A DNA stretch of 64,000 nucleotides from positions 233,583 through 297,582 of the forward strand of contig NZ_BMPO01000006.1 of assembly GCF_014647635.1 (NCBI RefSeq), read 5' to 3'. Within the stretch, counting starts at the first letter, position 1. The number at the start of each line of letters is the position of its first letter. The notes under the pieces are model-generated. The model was given only the letters and a program-made list of their open reading frames with translations, had not been told where the DNA came from and made no database searches. Origin of the DNA: Pseudomonas matsuisoli. Lineage in GTDB: Bacteria; Pseudomonadota; Gammaproteobacteria; Pseudomonadales; Pseudomonadaceae. Both the position numbers and the translations under genes were made by a program. This document shows positions 9,018 to 18,156 of the stretch, piece after piece.

Positions 9018-9901
9018 ATGCCAAACGTATCGACGGCGTCGCAGCGGCGACACGTGTTCTCCAAACGGTTCGCCAGGACGTTGCGGAGCTGACGCAAAGC
9101 GGCGTGCAACCCTGCCTCGCGGTTGTGCTTGTGGGCGATGATCCGGCAAGCCATGTCTATGTCCGCAACAAGGTCCAGCGTGCCGCCGAGGTGGGCATAC
9201 GCTCTCTCGAACACCGGCTCCCTACCGATATCGACGCCCGTGAATTACTCAGCTTGATCAACACGCTGAACGCCGACCCAACCGTGCACGGCATCCTCGT
9301 ACAGATGCCGTTACCGCCGCAGATCGACGAAGCCAGCGTGATTCAGGCCATACGCCCAGAGAAGGACGTGGATGGTTTTCATCGCGAAAACGTTGGCGGC
9401 CTGGTGCTCGGTCAAAACGTGCTCACACCCTGCACGCCGACGGGTTGCCTGTACCTTCTGGAACAGGTGCTCGGCGAGCTCAGCGGCAAGCATGCCGTGG
9501 TCATCGGCCGCTCCAACATCGTCGGCAAGCCGGTGGCGTCCTTGCTACTGCAGGCGCATTGTTCGGTGACCCTCGTCCACTCCCGCAGCAAGGACGCCGC
9601 CGCCCTCTGCCGCCAGGCCGACATCGTCATCGCCGCCGTCGGACGCCCACGCATGGTCAACGCCGAATGGATCAAGCCCGGTGCGGTCGTCATCGACGTC
9701 GGTATCAATCGGATAGAAGAAAACGGCCGCTCGAGGCTGGTCGGTGACGTCGACTATGACGCCGTACTGCCCCAGGTTTCGGCGATCACGCCGGTACCGG
9801 GGGGCGTCGGCCCCATGACCATTGCCTTCCTGATGCGCAATACCGTGCGTGCGGCGCGTCTGCAAAATTCGCTTCCGGTTCAGCCGGCAGCCATTCGTTG
9901 A
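9014..9901 (+). CDS. folD: Bifunctional methylene-THF dehydrogenase / methenyl-THF cyclohydrolase
   Basis: 295 residues. It converts 5,10-methylene-THF to 10-formyl-THF in two steps with NADP. Visible motifs are [13 protein letters not shown] (Tyr and Lys of the active site), [24 protein letters not shown] (nucleotide binding) and [14 protein letters not shown] near the C-terminus. It is probably a pathway-dedicated paralogue of the housekeeping folD, linking the methylene-THF made by the dehydrogenase subunits to PurU. It overlaps purU at its start and is 13 bases from soxB. Confidence 0.96.
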   Translation: MNAKRIDGVAAATRVLQTVRQDVAELTQSGVQPCLAVVLVGDDPASHVYVRNKVQRAAEVGIRSLEHRLPTDIDARELLSLINTLNADPTVHGILVQMPLPPQIDEASVIQAIRPEKDVDGFHRENVGGLVLGQNVLTPCTPTGCLYLLEQVLGELSGKHAVVIGRSNIVGKPVASLLLQAHCSVTLVHSRSKDAAALCRQADIVIAAVGRPRMVNAEWIKPGAVVIDVGINRIEENGRSRLVGDVDYDAVLPQVSAITPVPGGVGPMTIAFLMRNTVRAARLQNSLPVQPAAIR

Positions 9902-9914
9902 TCCGGAGCCGATC

Positions 9915-11156
9915 ATGCCCTTCAGTCTTTTGAAATACGGCCTGTCGTCGGAGTACCCCGTCGAGGTCGACCTACCCGCGCCAAAAGAGCTCAAGTCCTC
10001 CTACGACGTCGTCATCATCGGTGCCGGCGGCCACGGCGTTGCCACCGCTTATTACCTGGCCAAGTACCACGGCATCACCAATATCGCCGTACTGGAAAAG
10101 GCTTACCTGGGTGGCGGCAATACCGCGCGCAATACGGCAGTAATTCGCTCCAACTACCTGACCAGCGAAGGCGTGAAGTTCTACATCGAATCGGTCCGCA
10201 TGTTCGAGAACCTGTCGAACGAGTTCGACTTCAACATCATGTACTCAGGACGCGGTCAGCTGACCCTGGCCCACACCGATTCCACCGTGCGCGCCTTCCG
10301 CCAACGTGCCGAAGTGAACAAGCATTTCGGCGGGCGCACCGAGATGATCGACCGCCAGCAGATCCGCGAACTGGTGCCAAGTCTCAACCTCGATCCTGGT
10401 CATATTCCAGTGCTCGCCGGCCTCTGGCATATCGACGGCGGCACCGCCCGCCATGATGCGGTGGCCTGGGGTTACGCCAAGGGCGCGGCCAAGCGCGGCG
10501 TGGAAATCCATCAACTCACCGAAGTGCAGGATTTCGTCGTCGAGAACGAGCGCATTCGCGCGGTGAAAACCAATCGCGGCACCATAGGGTGTGGCTGCGT
10601 AGTGCAGGCCGTGGCCGGCACCAGCTCGCTGCTGATGAACAAGCTGAAGATCAAGGCGCCGATCCACACCTACCCGCTGCAGGCCATGGTCACCCAGCCG
10701 TTCAAACCGTTCCTCGATCCCCTGGTTAGCTCGTCCGCCCTGCACTGCTACGTACAGCAGACCAGCCGCGGCGAGATCGTCTTTGGCGGCGGCTCGGACC
10801 CGTACCCGCTGTACAACACACGCTCGACCCTGGACCTCAAAGAAAGCCTGCTGGCCCACGCCATCGAGATGTTCCCGTTCATGGCCAACGCCAAGTTGAT
10901 GCGCCAATGGGCAGGGATCACCGACATGACCCCGGATTACAGCCCGATCATGGGCCTGTCACCCATCGACGGTTACTACCTGGACGCTGGCTGGGGCACC
11001 TGGGGCTTCAAGGCCACACCCATTTGCGGCAAGACCATGGCCGAACTTGTAGCCAGCGGCGGCAAGGTGCCGGAGCTGATCGCACCGTTCGGTCTGGATC
11101 GCTTCAGTCGCTTCCAGCAGGTCAACGAAATGGGCGCTACGGCGGCCAGCCACTGA
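9915..11156 (+). CDS. soxB: Sarcosine oxidase / N-methylglutamate dehydrogenase, beta subunit
   Basis: 413 residues from ATG 9915, with a GGAG site 8 bases upstream; the longer in-frame start falls inside folD and is rejected. The FAD-binding motif VVIIGAGGHGVATAYYLA is at residues 32-49. The segment ARHDAVAW (His180) matches the histidine that covalently binds FMN in heterotetrameric sarcosine oxidase. It oxidises the N-methyl group of a secondary amine. Beside glnT-glxBCD the likely substrate is N-methylglutamate (MgdA-type) rather than sarcosine, but sequence alone does not separate the two. Confidence 0.94.
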   Translation: MPFSLLKYGLSSEYPVEVDLPAPKELKSSYDVVIIGAGGHGVATAYYLAKYHGITNIAVLEKAYLGGGNTARNTAVIRSNYLTSEGVKFYIESVRMFENLSNEFDFNIMYSGRGQLTLAHTDSTVRAFRQRAEVNKHFGGRTEMIDRQQIRELVPSLNLDPGHIPVLAGLWHIDGGTARHDAVAWGYAKGAAKRGVEIHQLTEVQDFVVENERIRAVKTNRGTIGCGCVVQAVAGTSSLLMNKLKIKAPIHTYPLQAMVTQPFKPFLDPLVSSSALHCYVQQTSRGEIVFGGGSDPYPLYNTRSTLDLKESLLAHAIEMFPFMANAKLMRQWAGITDMTPDYSPIMGLSPIDGYYLDAGWGTWGFKATPICGKTMAELVASGGKVPELIAPFGLDRFSRFQQVNEMGATAASH

Positions 11157-11169
11157 CGGGTCACAGAAG

Positions 11170-11466
11170 ATGAAGATCATGACTTGCCCGCTCAACGGGC
11201 CACGCAACATCAGCGAATTCACCTACGGCGGCGAGCTCAAGCAGATGCCGGATCCGAACACCTGCAGCGTCGCCGAATGGGCCGACTACGTGTTCAACAG
11301 CGAGAATCGGCTCGGCGTGGTCACCGAATGGTGGATGCACACGGCCTCCAGCTACTGGTTTCTGGCCGAGCGCCACACCGGCAGCGACGAGATCCTTCGC
11401 ACCTTCGACCCCAGTGAGCTGTTCAACCAGCGCATCGACTTCGCCGTACCGGAGGCCGCCCAATGA
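11170..11466 (+). CDS. soxD: Sarcosine oxidase / N-methylglutamate dehydrogenase, delta subunit
   Basis: 98 residues, the small subunit of the heterotetramer. In classical SoxD zinc is held by a CPxCG-type pair plus a later His and Cys. Here only the first Cys survives (MKIMTCPLNG) and the later partner after the WMHTASSYW segment is not Cys, so the zinc site looks lost. The WWMHTASSYWFLAERHTG core is otherwise typical. It lies 13 bases after soxB and overlaps soxA by four bases. Confidence 0.92.
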   Translation: MKIMTCPLNGPRNISEFTYGGELKQMPDPNTCSVAEWADYVFNSENRLGVVTEWWMHTASSYWFLAERHTGSDEILRTFDPSELFNQRIDFAVPEAAQ

Positions 11467-14360
11467 ACCGCCTGCCCGCCCCCATGGGTCTGTTGATTGA
11501 CCGTAACAAACCGCTGACCTTCAGCTTCGACGGCACGACCTGCCAAGGATTCGCCGGCGATACCATCGCCAGCGCCCTGGCGGCCGACAGCCGCTGGCTG
11601 CTGTCGCGCTCCTTCAAGTACCACCGTCCGCGTGGCCCACTGACGATGGCCGGCCAGGACGCCAACACCCTGGTGCAGCTGCCGGACGAACCCAACGTGC
11701 TGGCCGATGAACACCAGCTGCAAGCCGGTTTGAACGTTACGCCGCAGAACGTAAACGGCACTTTGGAAAAGGACCGCGACGCCCATCTCGGCAAGTTCTC
11801 CAAGTTCATGCCAGTGGGCTTCTATTACCGTGCCTTCTACAAGCCCAAGGGCATGTGGAAACGTTGGGAACCGCTGATCCGCAAGAAAGCCGGCCTCGGC
11901 GTGCTCAACCTAACGTTCGAGCCTACTTACCACGACAAGGCTTACCTATTCTGCGACCTGGCGGTGATCGGCTCCGGTCCCGCCGGCCTGTCTGCCGCCC
12001 TGTACGCCGCCAACGCCGGCGCCAAGGTGTTGCTGATCGAACAGAACCCGCTGCTCGGCGGCTCGCTGACCTACGCGCGCTTCAGCCTCAATGCCAATGC
12101 GGCCATGGGCCTGCGCGAGGAGCTGGTGGGCGCCGTGCGTGACCACGCCAATATCCATATTCTCGACTCGGCGATCTGCAATGCCTGGTTCGCCGACAAC
12201 TACCTGCCGGTGATCCAGGGCAACCGGATGTACAAGGTGCGCGCCAAACAGTGCATCGTTGCCAGCGGCTCGTTCGACCAGCCGGTGATCTTCCGCAACA
12301 ACGACCTGCCCGGCGTAATGCTCACCAGTGCTGCCCAACGCCTGATGCGGCTGTACGCCGTGAAACCGGGCCAACGCGCCGTGGTGCTGACGGGCAACGA
12401 CGACGGCTACCTCGCCGCGCTCGATCTGCACGAACAGGGCGTAGAAGTCGCCGCCGTGGTCGACATGCGCGAGCGCGTCGACACCGCCGGACTGGCCGCG
12501 GCCGTGCAGGCGAAGGGTATCCCCTGCCATGCCGGGCATACTGTGTACGAAGCCATCGCCCGCAAAAACGCCCGGCATATCGCCAGCGTCGATGTGCGCC
12601 GTATCACCGGCCAAGGCAAGGTCGCCGACTCCAGCACCCGCATCGACTGCGACCTGCTGTGCATGTCCGCCGGTTACATGCCGGTCTACCAGCTGCTTTG
12701 CCAAGCCGGCGGCAGCCTGCGCTACGCTGACGAGCACGCCGCCTTCTCGATCCAGAACCTGCCGAAAATCCTCCGTATTGCCGGTTCGGTAAACGGCCGG
12801 CACGACCTGCAACGCGTGCTCGCGGATGGCCAGCGCGCTGCCGCCGAAGCTCTGGCCGATCTGGGTCTAGAAAGCACGCGCGTGGAGGGAGCCGACAAAG
12901 ACGACAGCAAAGTCAACTTCCCTTGGCCGATCTTCGCCCACCCGCAGGGCAAGGAATTCGTCGACTTCGACGAAGACCTGCAGATCAAGGACATCGTCAA
13001 CGCCACCCGCCACGGCTACCGCGACGTGCAACTGGTCAAGCGTTTCTCCACCGTCGGCATGGGCCCGTCCCAGGGTCGCCATTCGGCACTGCCAACGGCA
13101 CGCCTGGTGGCAGACGCCACCGGCCGCAGTGTCAGCGACACGGGCGTGACCACCGCACGTCCACCCTTCTCTGCCGAGAAGCTCGCCCATGTGGCCGGTC
13201 GTGCTTTCGACCCCTATCGGCAGACCGCCATGCACCGTCGTCACGTCGAACTGGGCGCCAAGCTGATGCCCGCCGGCGTATGGCAGCGCCCGGCGTTCTA
13301 TGGCAAGGCCGAAGACCGTGAAGCCTGCATGCAGGCGGAAGCGCACCACGTGCGCGAAAAGGTCGGCCTGATCGACGTTTCCACCCTTGGCGGCCTCGAC
13401 GTGCGCGGGCCGGATGCTGCCGAATTGCTGGAGCGCATGTACACCTTTGGCTTCAAGAAGCTCCCCGTCGGCCGTACCCGATATGCGCTGATGACCGCCG
13501 AAGACGGCGTGGTGATCGACGATGGTGTGGCCTGTCGCCTCGGCGAGCAGCACTTCTACGTGTCGGCCACCACCAGTGGCGTAGATCGCGTCTACCGCAG
13601 CATGCTCAAGTGGAATGCGCAATGGCGCCTGAACGTCGACATCGCCAACGTCAGCGCGGCCTTCGCCGCGGTCAACCTGGCCGGCCCGCTGTCGCGCCAG
13701 GTGCTGGAAAAGGTCTGCACGGATGTCGACCTGTCATCCGAGGGCTTCCCGTATCTGGGCGTGCGTGAAGGCAGCGTCGCCGGCGTGCCCGTACGTTTGA
13801 TGCGGGTCGGTTTCGTCGGCGAACTGGGTTACGAGATCCACGTGCCGGCACGCTTCGGCGAGCACCTGTGGGACGCACTGATGGACGCCGGCAAGGCCCA
13901 AGACATCCGCCCGTTCGGCGTGGAAACCCAGCGCCTACTGCGCCTGGAAAAAGGTCACGTCATCATCAGCCAGGACACCGACGGCATGAGCCATCCGACC
14001 GAACTGGACATGGGCTGGGCGATTGGCCGCAAGAAGCCGTTCTTCGTCGGCAAGCGCACCATCGAGATCCTCGAGTCGCAGCCGCTGAAGCGCAAGCTGG
14101 TCGGCTTCACCCTGCCCAAGGGCAGCGCCAAACCACTGGAAGGCCACCTGGTGCTGAAAGGCCCGGACATCAGCGGCAACGTCACCTCGTGCGAGTACTC
14201 CGAGACCGTCGGCGCGATCATCGGCATGGCCTACGCCGGTGCCGATCAGGCCACGCCCGGCATGCAGATTCCGATTCGCGTGGAGGGCGGCGAAATCGTC
14301 CAGGCCACCGTGGTGAAACTGCCGTTCTACGACCCTGAAAGCCAACGCCAGGAGCTGTGA
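11463..14360 (+). CDS. soxA: Sarcosine oxidase / N-methylglutamate dehydrogenase, alpha subunit
   Basis: 965 residues. Domain order: an N-terminal ferredoxin-like fold without cluster cysteines (about 1-95); an NAD/FAD-dependent disulfide-reductase-like domain with LAVIGSGPAGLSAALYAA (about 163-180) and a second Rossmann part (RAVVLTGNDDGYLAALDL); then an aminomethyltransferase (GcvT-like) THF-binding domain from about residue 590 to the end, with GFVGELGYEIHVPARF and LRLEKGHVIISQDTDG. It passes the oxidised methyl group to THF as 5,10-methylene-THF, which feeds folD and purU in the same operon. Confidence 0.95.
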   Translation: MNRLPAPMGLLIDRNKPLTFSFDGTTCQGFAGDTIASALAADSRWLLSRSFKYHRPRGPLTMAGQDANTLVQLPDEPNVLADEHQLQAGLNVTPQNVNGTLEKDRDAHLGKFSKFMPVGFYYRAFYKPKGMWKRWEPLIRKKAGLGVLNLTFEPTYHDKAYLFCDLAVIGSGPAGLSAALYAANAGAKVLLIEQNPLLGGSLTYARFSLNANAAMGLREELVGAVRDHANIHILDSAICNAWFADNYLPVIQGNRMYKVRAKQCIVASGSFDQPVIFRNNDLPGVMLTSAAQRLMRLYAVKPGQRAVVLTGNDDGYLAALDLHEQGVEVAAVVDMRERVDTAGLAAAVQAKGIPCHAGHTVYEAIARKNARHIASVDVRRITGQGKVADSSTRIDCDLLCMSAGYMPVYQLLCQAGGSLRYADEHAAFSIQNLPKILRIAGSVNGRHDLQRVLADGQRAAAEALADLGLESTRVEGADKDDSKVNFPWPIFAHPQGKEFVDFDEDLQIKDIVNATRHGYRDVQLVKRFSTVGMGPSQGRHSALPTARLVADATGRSVSDTGVTTARPPFSAEKLAHVAGRAFDPYRQTAMHRRHVELGAKLMPAGVWQRPAFYGKAEDREACMQAEAHHVREKVGLIDVSTLGGLDVRGPDAAELLERMYTFGFKKLPVGRTRYALMTAEDGVVIDDGVACRLGEQHFYVSATTSGVDRVYRSMLKWNAQWRLNVDIANVSAAFAAVNLAGPLSRQVLEKVCTDVDLSSEGFPYLGVREGSVAGVPVRLMRVGFVGELGYEIHVPARFGEHLWDALMDAGKAQDIRPFGVETQRLLRLEKGHVIISQDTDGMSHPTELDMGWAIGRKKPFFVGKRTIEILESQPLKRKLVGFTLPKGSAKPLEGHLVLKGPDISGNVTSCEYSETVGAIIGMAYAGADQATPGMQIPIRVEGGEIVQATVVKLPFYDPESQRQEL

Positions 14361-14362
14361 TT

Positions 14363-15061
14363 ATGAGCCTGTCCATTCACCACCATGCTGAACGCAGCCC
14401 GATTTATGAGCTGCACGGCAACGCCGCGCTGACCCTGCTGGGCGAACGGCTGTTCGTCGCTGGCTCACAAAGCGACAGCGAGCAACTGCAATGCTGCGCA
14501 CTGATTGACCTGAGCAATCTGCCACGGGTTGGTTTCCGTGGCACGGACAGTGCGACCTATCTGCAGCGCGAGGGTTATCAACTGCCGGACGCGCCCAACC
14601 GGGCCGTCGTGCAGGCCAGTGGCGAAAGCCTGCTGCGCCTGTCGCAGACCGAGTATTTTCTGCTCGGCAGCCTACACGACGGCGGCGCCCGTATCGCCTC
14701 CGAAGAAGCCAGCTGGCACTACGACGAAGGCCAAGCCAACTACCTGCTGCCGCGTCAGGACAGTCACGCTTGGTTCGCCCTGACGGGCGCCTACCTGCCA
14801 AAGCTATTCGCCAAGGTCTGCGGTGTCGATCTCCGCGCCGAGGCCTTCAGCGTCGATGCAGTGGTACAGACATCAGTAGCGCGCGTGAACGCCATTGTCG
14901 TCAATGCCGGCATAGCGGATCTCCCCATCTTCCACCTCTTGTGCGACCGCGCTTCCGCACATTACCTGTGGGGCGCATTGCTTGATGCCATGGAGGAGTT
15001 CGACGGTAAACCAGCTGGGATTGGTAGCCTGCTTGACTCCGCCACCTCCGCCGCGGGTTAG
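14363..15061 (+). CDS. soxG: Sarcosine oxidase / N-methylglutamate dehydrogenase, gamma subunit
   Basis: 232 residues. I chose ATG 14363, which has an AGGAG site 8 bases upstream; a GTG six bases earlier overlaps the soxA stop. The protein is the small GcvT-like gamma subunit that completes the heterotetramer. Motifs are weak as usual for this subunit: VGFRGTDSATYLQ and FALTGAYLPKLFAKVCGVDLR. It ends the purU-folD-soxBDAG operon, with a terminator 26 bases downstream. Confidence 0.9.
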   Translation: MSLSIHHHAERSPIYELHGNAALTLLGERLFVAGSQSDSEQLQCCALIDLSNLPRVGFRGTDSATYLQREGYQLPDAPNRAVVQASGESLLRLSQTEYFLLGSLHDGGARIASEEASWHYDEGQANYLLPRQDSHAWFALTGAYLPKLFAKVCGVDLRAEAFSVDAVVQTSVARVNAIVVNAGIADLPIFHLLCDRASAHYLWGALLDAMEEFDGKPAGIGSLLDSATSAAG

Positions 15062-15086
15062 TGCTGTTTGACTGGCAGTGAAATGA

Positions 15087-15115
15087 AAAGGGACCGCCTC
15101 GGCGGTCCCTTTTTT
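15087..15115. terminator. Bidirectional terminator after soxG
   Basis: Ten-bp inverted repeat AGGGACCGCC/GGCGGTCCCT (15089-15098 and 15101-15110) with T6 on the plus strand and an A run before it. It lies between the convergent soxG and NCS1 permease genes. Confidence 0.9.
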
Positions 15116-15130
15116 CAACACGCTAGTTTT

Positions 15131-16549
15131 TCAGTTCGCGCTTGCCCACCGGGACAGCGTCGAAATTTGTTGCCGGCGATAAGGCGTGTCGCGCCGCGCC
15201 AGCAGCCAGTACAACGGCGCCGTCACGATAATGCACACCAACCAGGACAGATCTGCCCCATCCAGGTACGCAACGACCGGACCGGTGTAGATCGGTGTTG
15301 AGATGAATGGCAGCTGCACGATGATCCCAATCAGATACGCCGTCACTGCGTTCGGGTTATAGCGTCCGTAGATGCCGCCGTCTTGGGCGAACAACGACGG
15401 TACGTGATAGCGCATGCGCTGGACAATGTAGAAATCCATGAGGTTGAGCGTCGCCCACGGCACCAGCACGATCATCATCGCCAGAATCAGCTTCATGAAT
15501 TTTGCGATGAAGTCTGCAGGCGCGGTAACGGCAACCGCACAGCAGGCAATCAGTAGCACACCAGAAAGCACTACACGAGCACGTCGGCTCGGCGTCCAGT
15601 CAGCCGCGAAGGTCTGTACCGAAGTGATCAGGGCAAGTACGGCGCCATAGAGATTCAACGCGTTGTGACTGATGATGCTCAGGATAAACAACACCATCAG
15701 CACCGGTCCAAATTCACCAGTCGCGCCCTTCACGGCTCCCATGATGTCCGCATCCGGGGCTACGGTCAGTGCGACCAGCGTACCGAAGATGAAGCACAAC
15801 GAGGTACCCAGCACGGCGCCACTGTAGGTCGCAATAAAAGGCTTCCAGATGCCGACATCTTCTGGCAGATAACGAGAGTAATCAGACGTGTAAGGGGCGA
15901 AGGACATTTGCCATATCGCGCCCAGCGAAGCCATCGCTAACCAACCCGCAATGTTGAACCCACCGCGGCTAGCAAAGCCCTCCGGCAGGCCGTTAATGAA
16001 GAGGAAGACGAAACCACCCAAAAGGCCGAACCCCATCACCCAAGTACCGAGCCGGTTGAGGGTATGGATGAAGTTGTAACCGAGGATACCGATCAGCGTG
16101 GCGGCGCAAGCGCCGGTCAGAATTGCACCTTCCAATGGCATGGCGGGCACCATCGTATGGATCGACTTACCGGCTAGAACGCAGTTGGAAATGAAGAAAC
16201 CGACGTACAGAATCGCGGCAATCACGACTACCAGCAACGCGCCATACCGGCCGAATTGCCCCCGGCTTTGCAGCATCTGAGGCAGACCAAGCTGCGGGCC
16301 TTGCGCCGAGGCAAGTCCCAGTACGATGCCGCCGATCATGTGTCCCACGACGATGGCGCAGATTGCCCATACTAAGCTGAGGTCGAATACCTGGATCGAC
16401 ATTGCGCCTGTAACGATGGGCAGCGGGGCGATATTGGTACTGAACCAGAGGGTAAAGAGGTCGCGCACGCGACCGTGCCGATTGGCCGGGTCGACCTGGC
16501 CAACGGAGTTACTTTCGATGAGTTCTTCGGAACCGGGGGAATGAGACAT
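15131..16549 (-). CDS. NCS1-family permease (cytosine permease-like)
   Basis: 472 residues with about twelve hydrophobic segments, matching the nucleobase:cation symporter-1 family (CodB-like). Visible: a hydrophilic N-terminus, GHMIGGIVLGLASAQGPQLGLP (substrate region of helix 3), and the later helix PWATLNLMDFYIVQRMRY. Family members import cytosine, uracil, allantoin, hydantoins and related N-heterocycles by Na+ or H+ symport. It sits at the edge of the ring-cleavage cluster, on the same strand as the monooxygenase. It may bring in the heterocycle or an intermediate; the substrate is not readable from sequence. Confidence 0.88.
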   Translation of the reverse strand: MSHSPGSEELIESNSVGQVDPANRHGRVRDLFTLWFSTNIAPLPIVTGAMSIQVFDLSLVWAICAIVVGHMIGGIVLGLASAQGPQLGLPQMLQSRGQFGRYGALLVVVIAAILYVGFFISNCVLAGKSIHTMVPAMPLEGAILTGACAATLIGILGYNFIHTLNRLGTWVMGFGLLGGFVFLFINGLPEGFASRGGFNIAGWLAMASLGAIWQMSFAPYTSDYSRYLPEDVGIWKPFIATYSGAVLGTSLCFIFGTLVALTVAPDADIMGAVKGATGEFGPVLMVLFILSIISHNALNLYGAVLALITSVQTFAADWTPSRRARVVLSGVLLIACCAVAVTAPADFIAKFMKLILAMMIVLVPWATLNLMDFYIVQRMRYHVPSLFAQDGGIYGRYNPNAVTAYLIGIIVQLPFISTPIYTGPVVAYLDGADLSWLVCIIVTAPLYWLLARRDTPYRRQQISTLSRWASAN

Positions 16550-16800
16550 ACAAGGCTCTCCTTCACGACAGCGATGACTTCTGTCGCGCTAACGTTGGCT
16601 ACGGCGTGTGGTCCAGTTGCTCAGTCGAGACGGATATAGGACGCGGAGCGCGGGAGTTCGGGAGATACAGCGAATAACGGCCTTGAAACCGATAGGAACG
16701 CACGGGGCATGATGAAAAAACCTGTTTTTGTCTTTTTTGGAGTGGCTCAGAGGTGAAACGAGCTCCGGTCAAAGCGACATGACCGGAGCCTTGCGAGGTG
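16550..16800 (-). other. Spacer with hairpin between monooxygenase and permease
   Basis: Holds an inverted repeat GCTCCGGTCA/TGACCGGAGC at 16762-16789, just after the monooxygenase stop; it is probably that gene's terminator, although the T run is weak. The rest should carry the NCS1 promoter. I see no TGGTATACCA operator here. Confidence 0.5.
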
Positions 16801-17844
16801 TCAGCGGAACGCGGGCACCACGTGTTTGATGAAGAGTTCGAGCGACTTCTTCTTTTCTTCGTAAGGCAGGCTGTTGTCCGCCCAGAAGCTGAATTCGTCT
16901 ACACCCAACTCTTCGTAGTGACGGATGCGCGCGATGATCTCTTCCGGCGTTCCGATCATCGCGTTCTTGCAAATATTTTCCAGCTCGAAGTCGGGGCGCT
17001 CTTTGAATTTTTCTTCGGGGCTCGGCGCTAGCAAGCCGTCTACGGGTGTCGTCTTGTTGCCGAACCAGGCATCGAACGTGCGGTAGAAACGGGAAATTGC
17101 CTCGGCGCCCACCTTCCAGCCCTCGGGATCGTCCGCCGTATGTACGTGGGTATGACGCAGCACCATGAGCTGTGGACGCGGCACGTCAGGGTTCGCAGCC
17201 AGCGCGCTATTGAATTTATTGTTGAGGTCGACTACCTCTTCGTCCCCTTTCATCAGGGGCGTGACCATTACGTTGCAGCCATGCTTAACGGCGAAATTAT
17301 GCGAGTCAGGGTCGCGTGCGGCAATCCAGACAGGCGGCTCCGGCTGTTGCAGTGGCTTGGGCGACGAGGTGCTGGACGGGAACGACCAGATCTCGCCCTC
17401 ATGCGTATAGTTGCCCTTCCACAAGGCTTTGACGGCAGGGACCATCTCGCGCAGGTACTTACCGCCATCGGAAGCCGACATGCCGTTCGCCATGCGGTCG
17501 AACTCATACTGGTAAGCGCCGCGCGCGAGGCCAACTTCCATACGGCCATTGCTGATGACATCGAGCAATGCGCACTCACCGGCTACGCGGATGGGGTGCC
17601 AGAATGGCGCAATGATGGTCCCAGCGCCAAGGCGAATGGTTGTGGTACGTGCCGCCAGGTAGGCAAGCAACGGCATCGGGCTTGGCGAGATGGTGTACTC
17701 CATCGTGTGGTGCTCGCCAATCCACACAGTGCTGAAACCACCTGCTTCAGCAAGCAGCGTGAGCTCCGTGAGCTGCTCGAAAAGTTCGCGATGGCCGACT
17801 TCTTGGTCGTAACGCTCCATATGCACGAACAGAGAGAACTTCAT
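16801..17844 (-). CDS. Luciferase-like (LLM class) flavin-dependent monooxygenase
   Basis: 347 residues, bacterial-luciferase superfamily TIM barrel using reduced FMN from a partner reductase. Visible: N-terminal MKFSLFVHMERYD, the GEHHTMEY segment, IRLGAGTIIAPFWHPIRVA, LLDVISNGRMEVGLARGAY and GTPEEIIARIRHYEELGVDEF. Relatives include the oxygenase components of trigonelline (TgnB) and pyridine (PyrA) ring cleavage and RutA. A flavin reductase at 27.1-27.6 kb and an upstream TGGTATACCA palindrome tie it to the rest of the cluster. I infer that it opens the heterocyclic ring; the substrate is uncertain. Confidence 0.9.
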   Translation of the reverse strand: MKFSLFVHMERYDQEVGHRELFEQLTELTLLAEAGGFSTVWIGEHHTMEYTISPSPMPLLAYLAARTTTIRLGAGTIIAPFWHPIRVAGECALLDVISNGRMEVGLARGAYQYEFDRMANGMSASDGGKYLREMVPAVKALWKGNYTHEGEIWSFPSSTSSPKPLQQPEPPVWIAARDPDSHNFAVKHGCNVMVTPLMKGDEEVVDLNNKFNSALAANPDVPRPQLMVLRHTHVHTADDPEGWKVGAEAISRFYRTFDAWFGNKTTPVDGLLAPSPEEKFKERPDFELENICKNAMIGTPEEIIARIRHYEELGVDEFSFWADNSLPYEEKKKSLELFIKHVVPAFR

Positions 17845-17921
17845 ACTTGCTTACCTCGCTTTTTTGTTGACGGTCGAAACCGGCGCGCACCGATATCGAC
17901 TGGCTGATCACCTTATGGTTC

Positions 17922-17933
17922 ATGGTATACCAT
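17922..17933. promoter_or_regulatory. GntR-type operator upstream of the monooxygenase
   Basis: Perfect 12-bp palindrome ATGGTATACCAT, 78 bases before the monooxygenase start. It fits the FadR/FCD-subfamily GntR consensus TNGTNNNACNA type. Related sites are at 22216, 23390 and 30570. Confidence 0.7.
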
Positions 17934-18114
17934 AATATAATCTTTCAAAGCGAATTTTTTGGATACGCCGAGACCGCAGAAAATCTGCCTTTCCGCCCGC
18001 TATCATGCGGCGGCGCCCATGGTTGAGACCGAATGTTTTCTACGCGCTTATCCACGCTATATCAGCGCGATGCCGACCCTCAAAAGGGTGATCTGTGAAT
18101 GAGCGCCTGCCGAT

Positions 18115-18150
18115 AGAGTTAACCCGCCGACTTTCCGGCGAGTTAACTCT
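18115..18150 (-). terminator. Hairpin at the end of the ABC importer operon
   Basis: Stem AGAGTTAAC/GTTAACTCT continues after one mismatch into CGCCG/CGGCG. It begins six bases after the ATPase stop codon. There is no clear T run, so it may protect the 3' end rather than terminate alone. Confidence 0.6.
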
Positions 18151-18156
18151 GCATGC

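Noticed and set aside
8151-15061. Sarcosine and glycine-betaine catabolism as the main role of purU-folD-soxBDAG
   Set aside because: No glyA, sdaB, dgc or gbc genes are present, and the set is paired with glnT-glxBCD. Kept only as an alternative.
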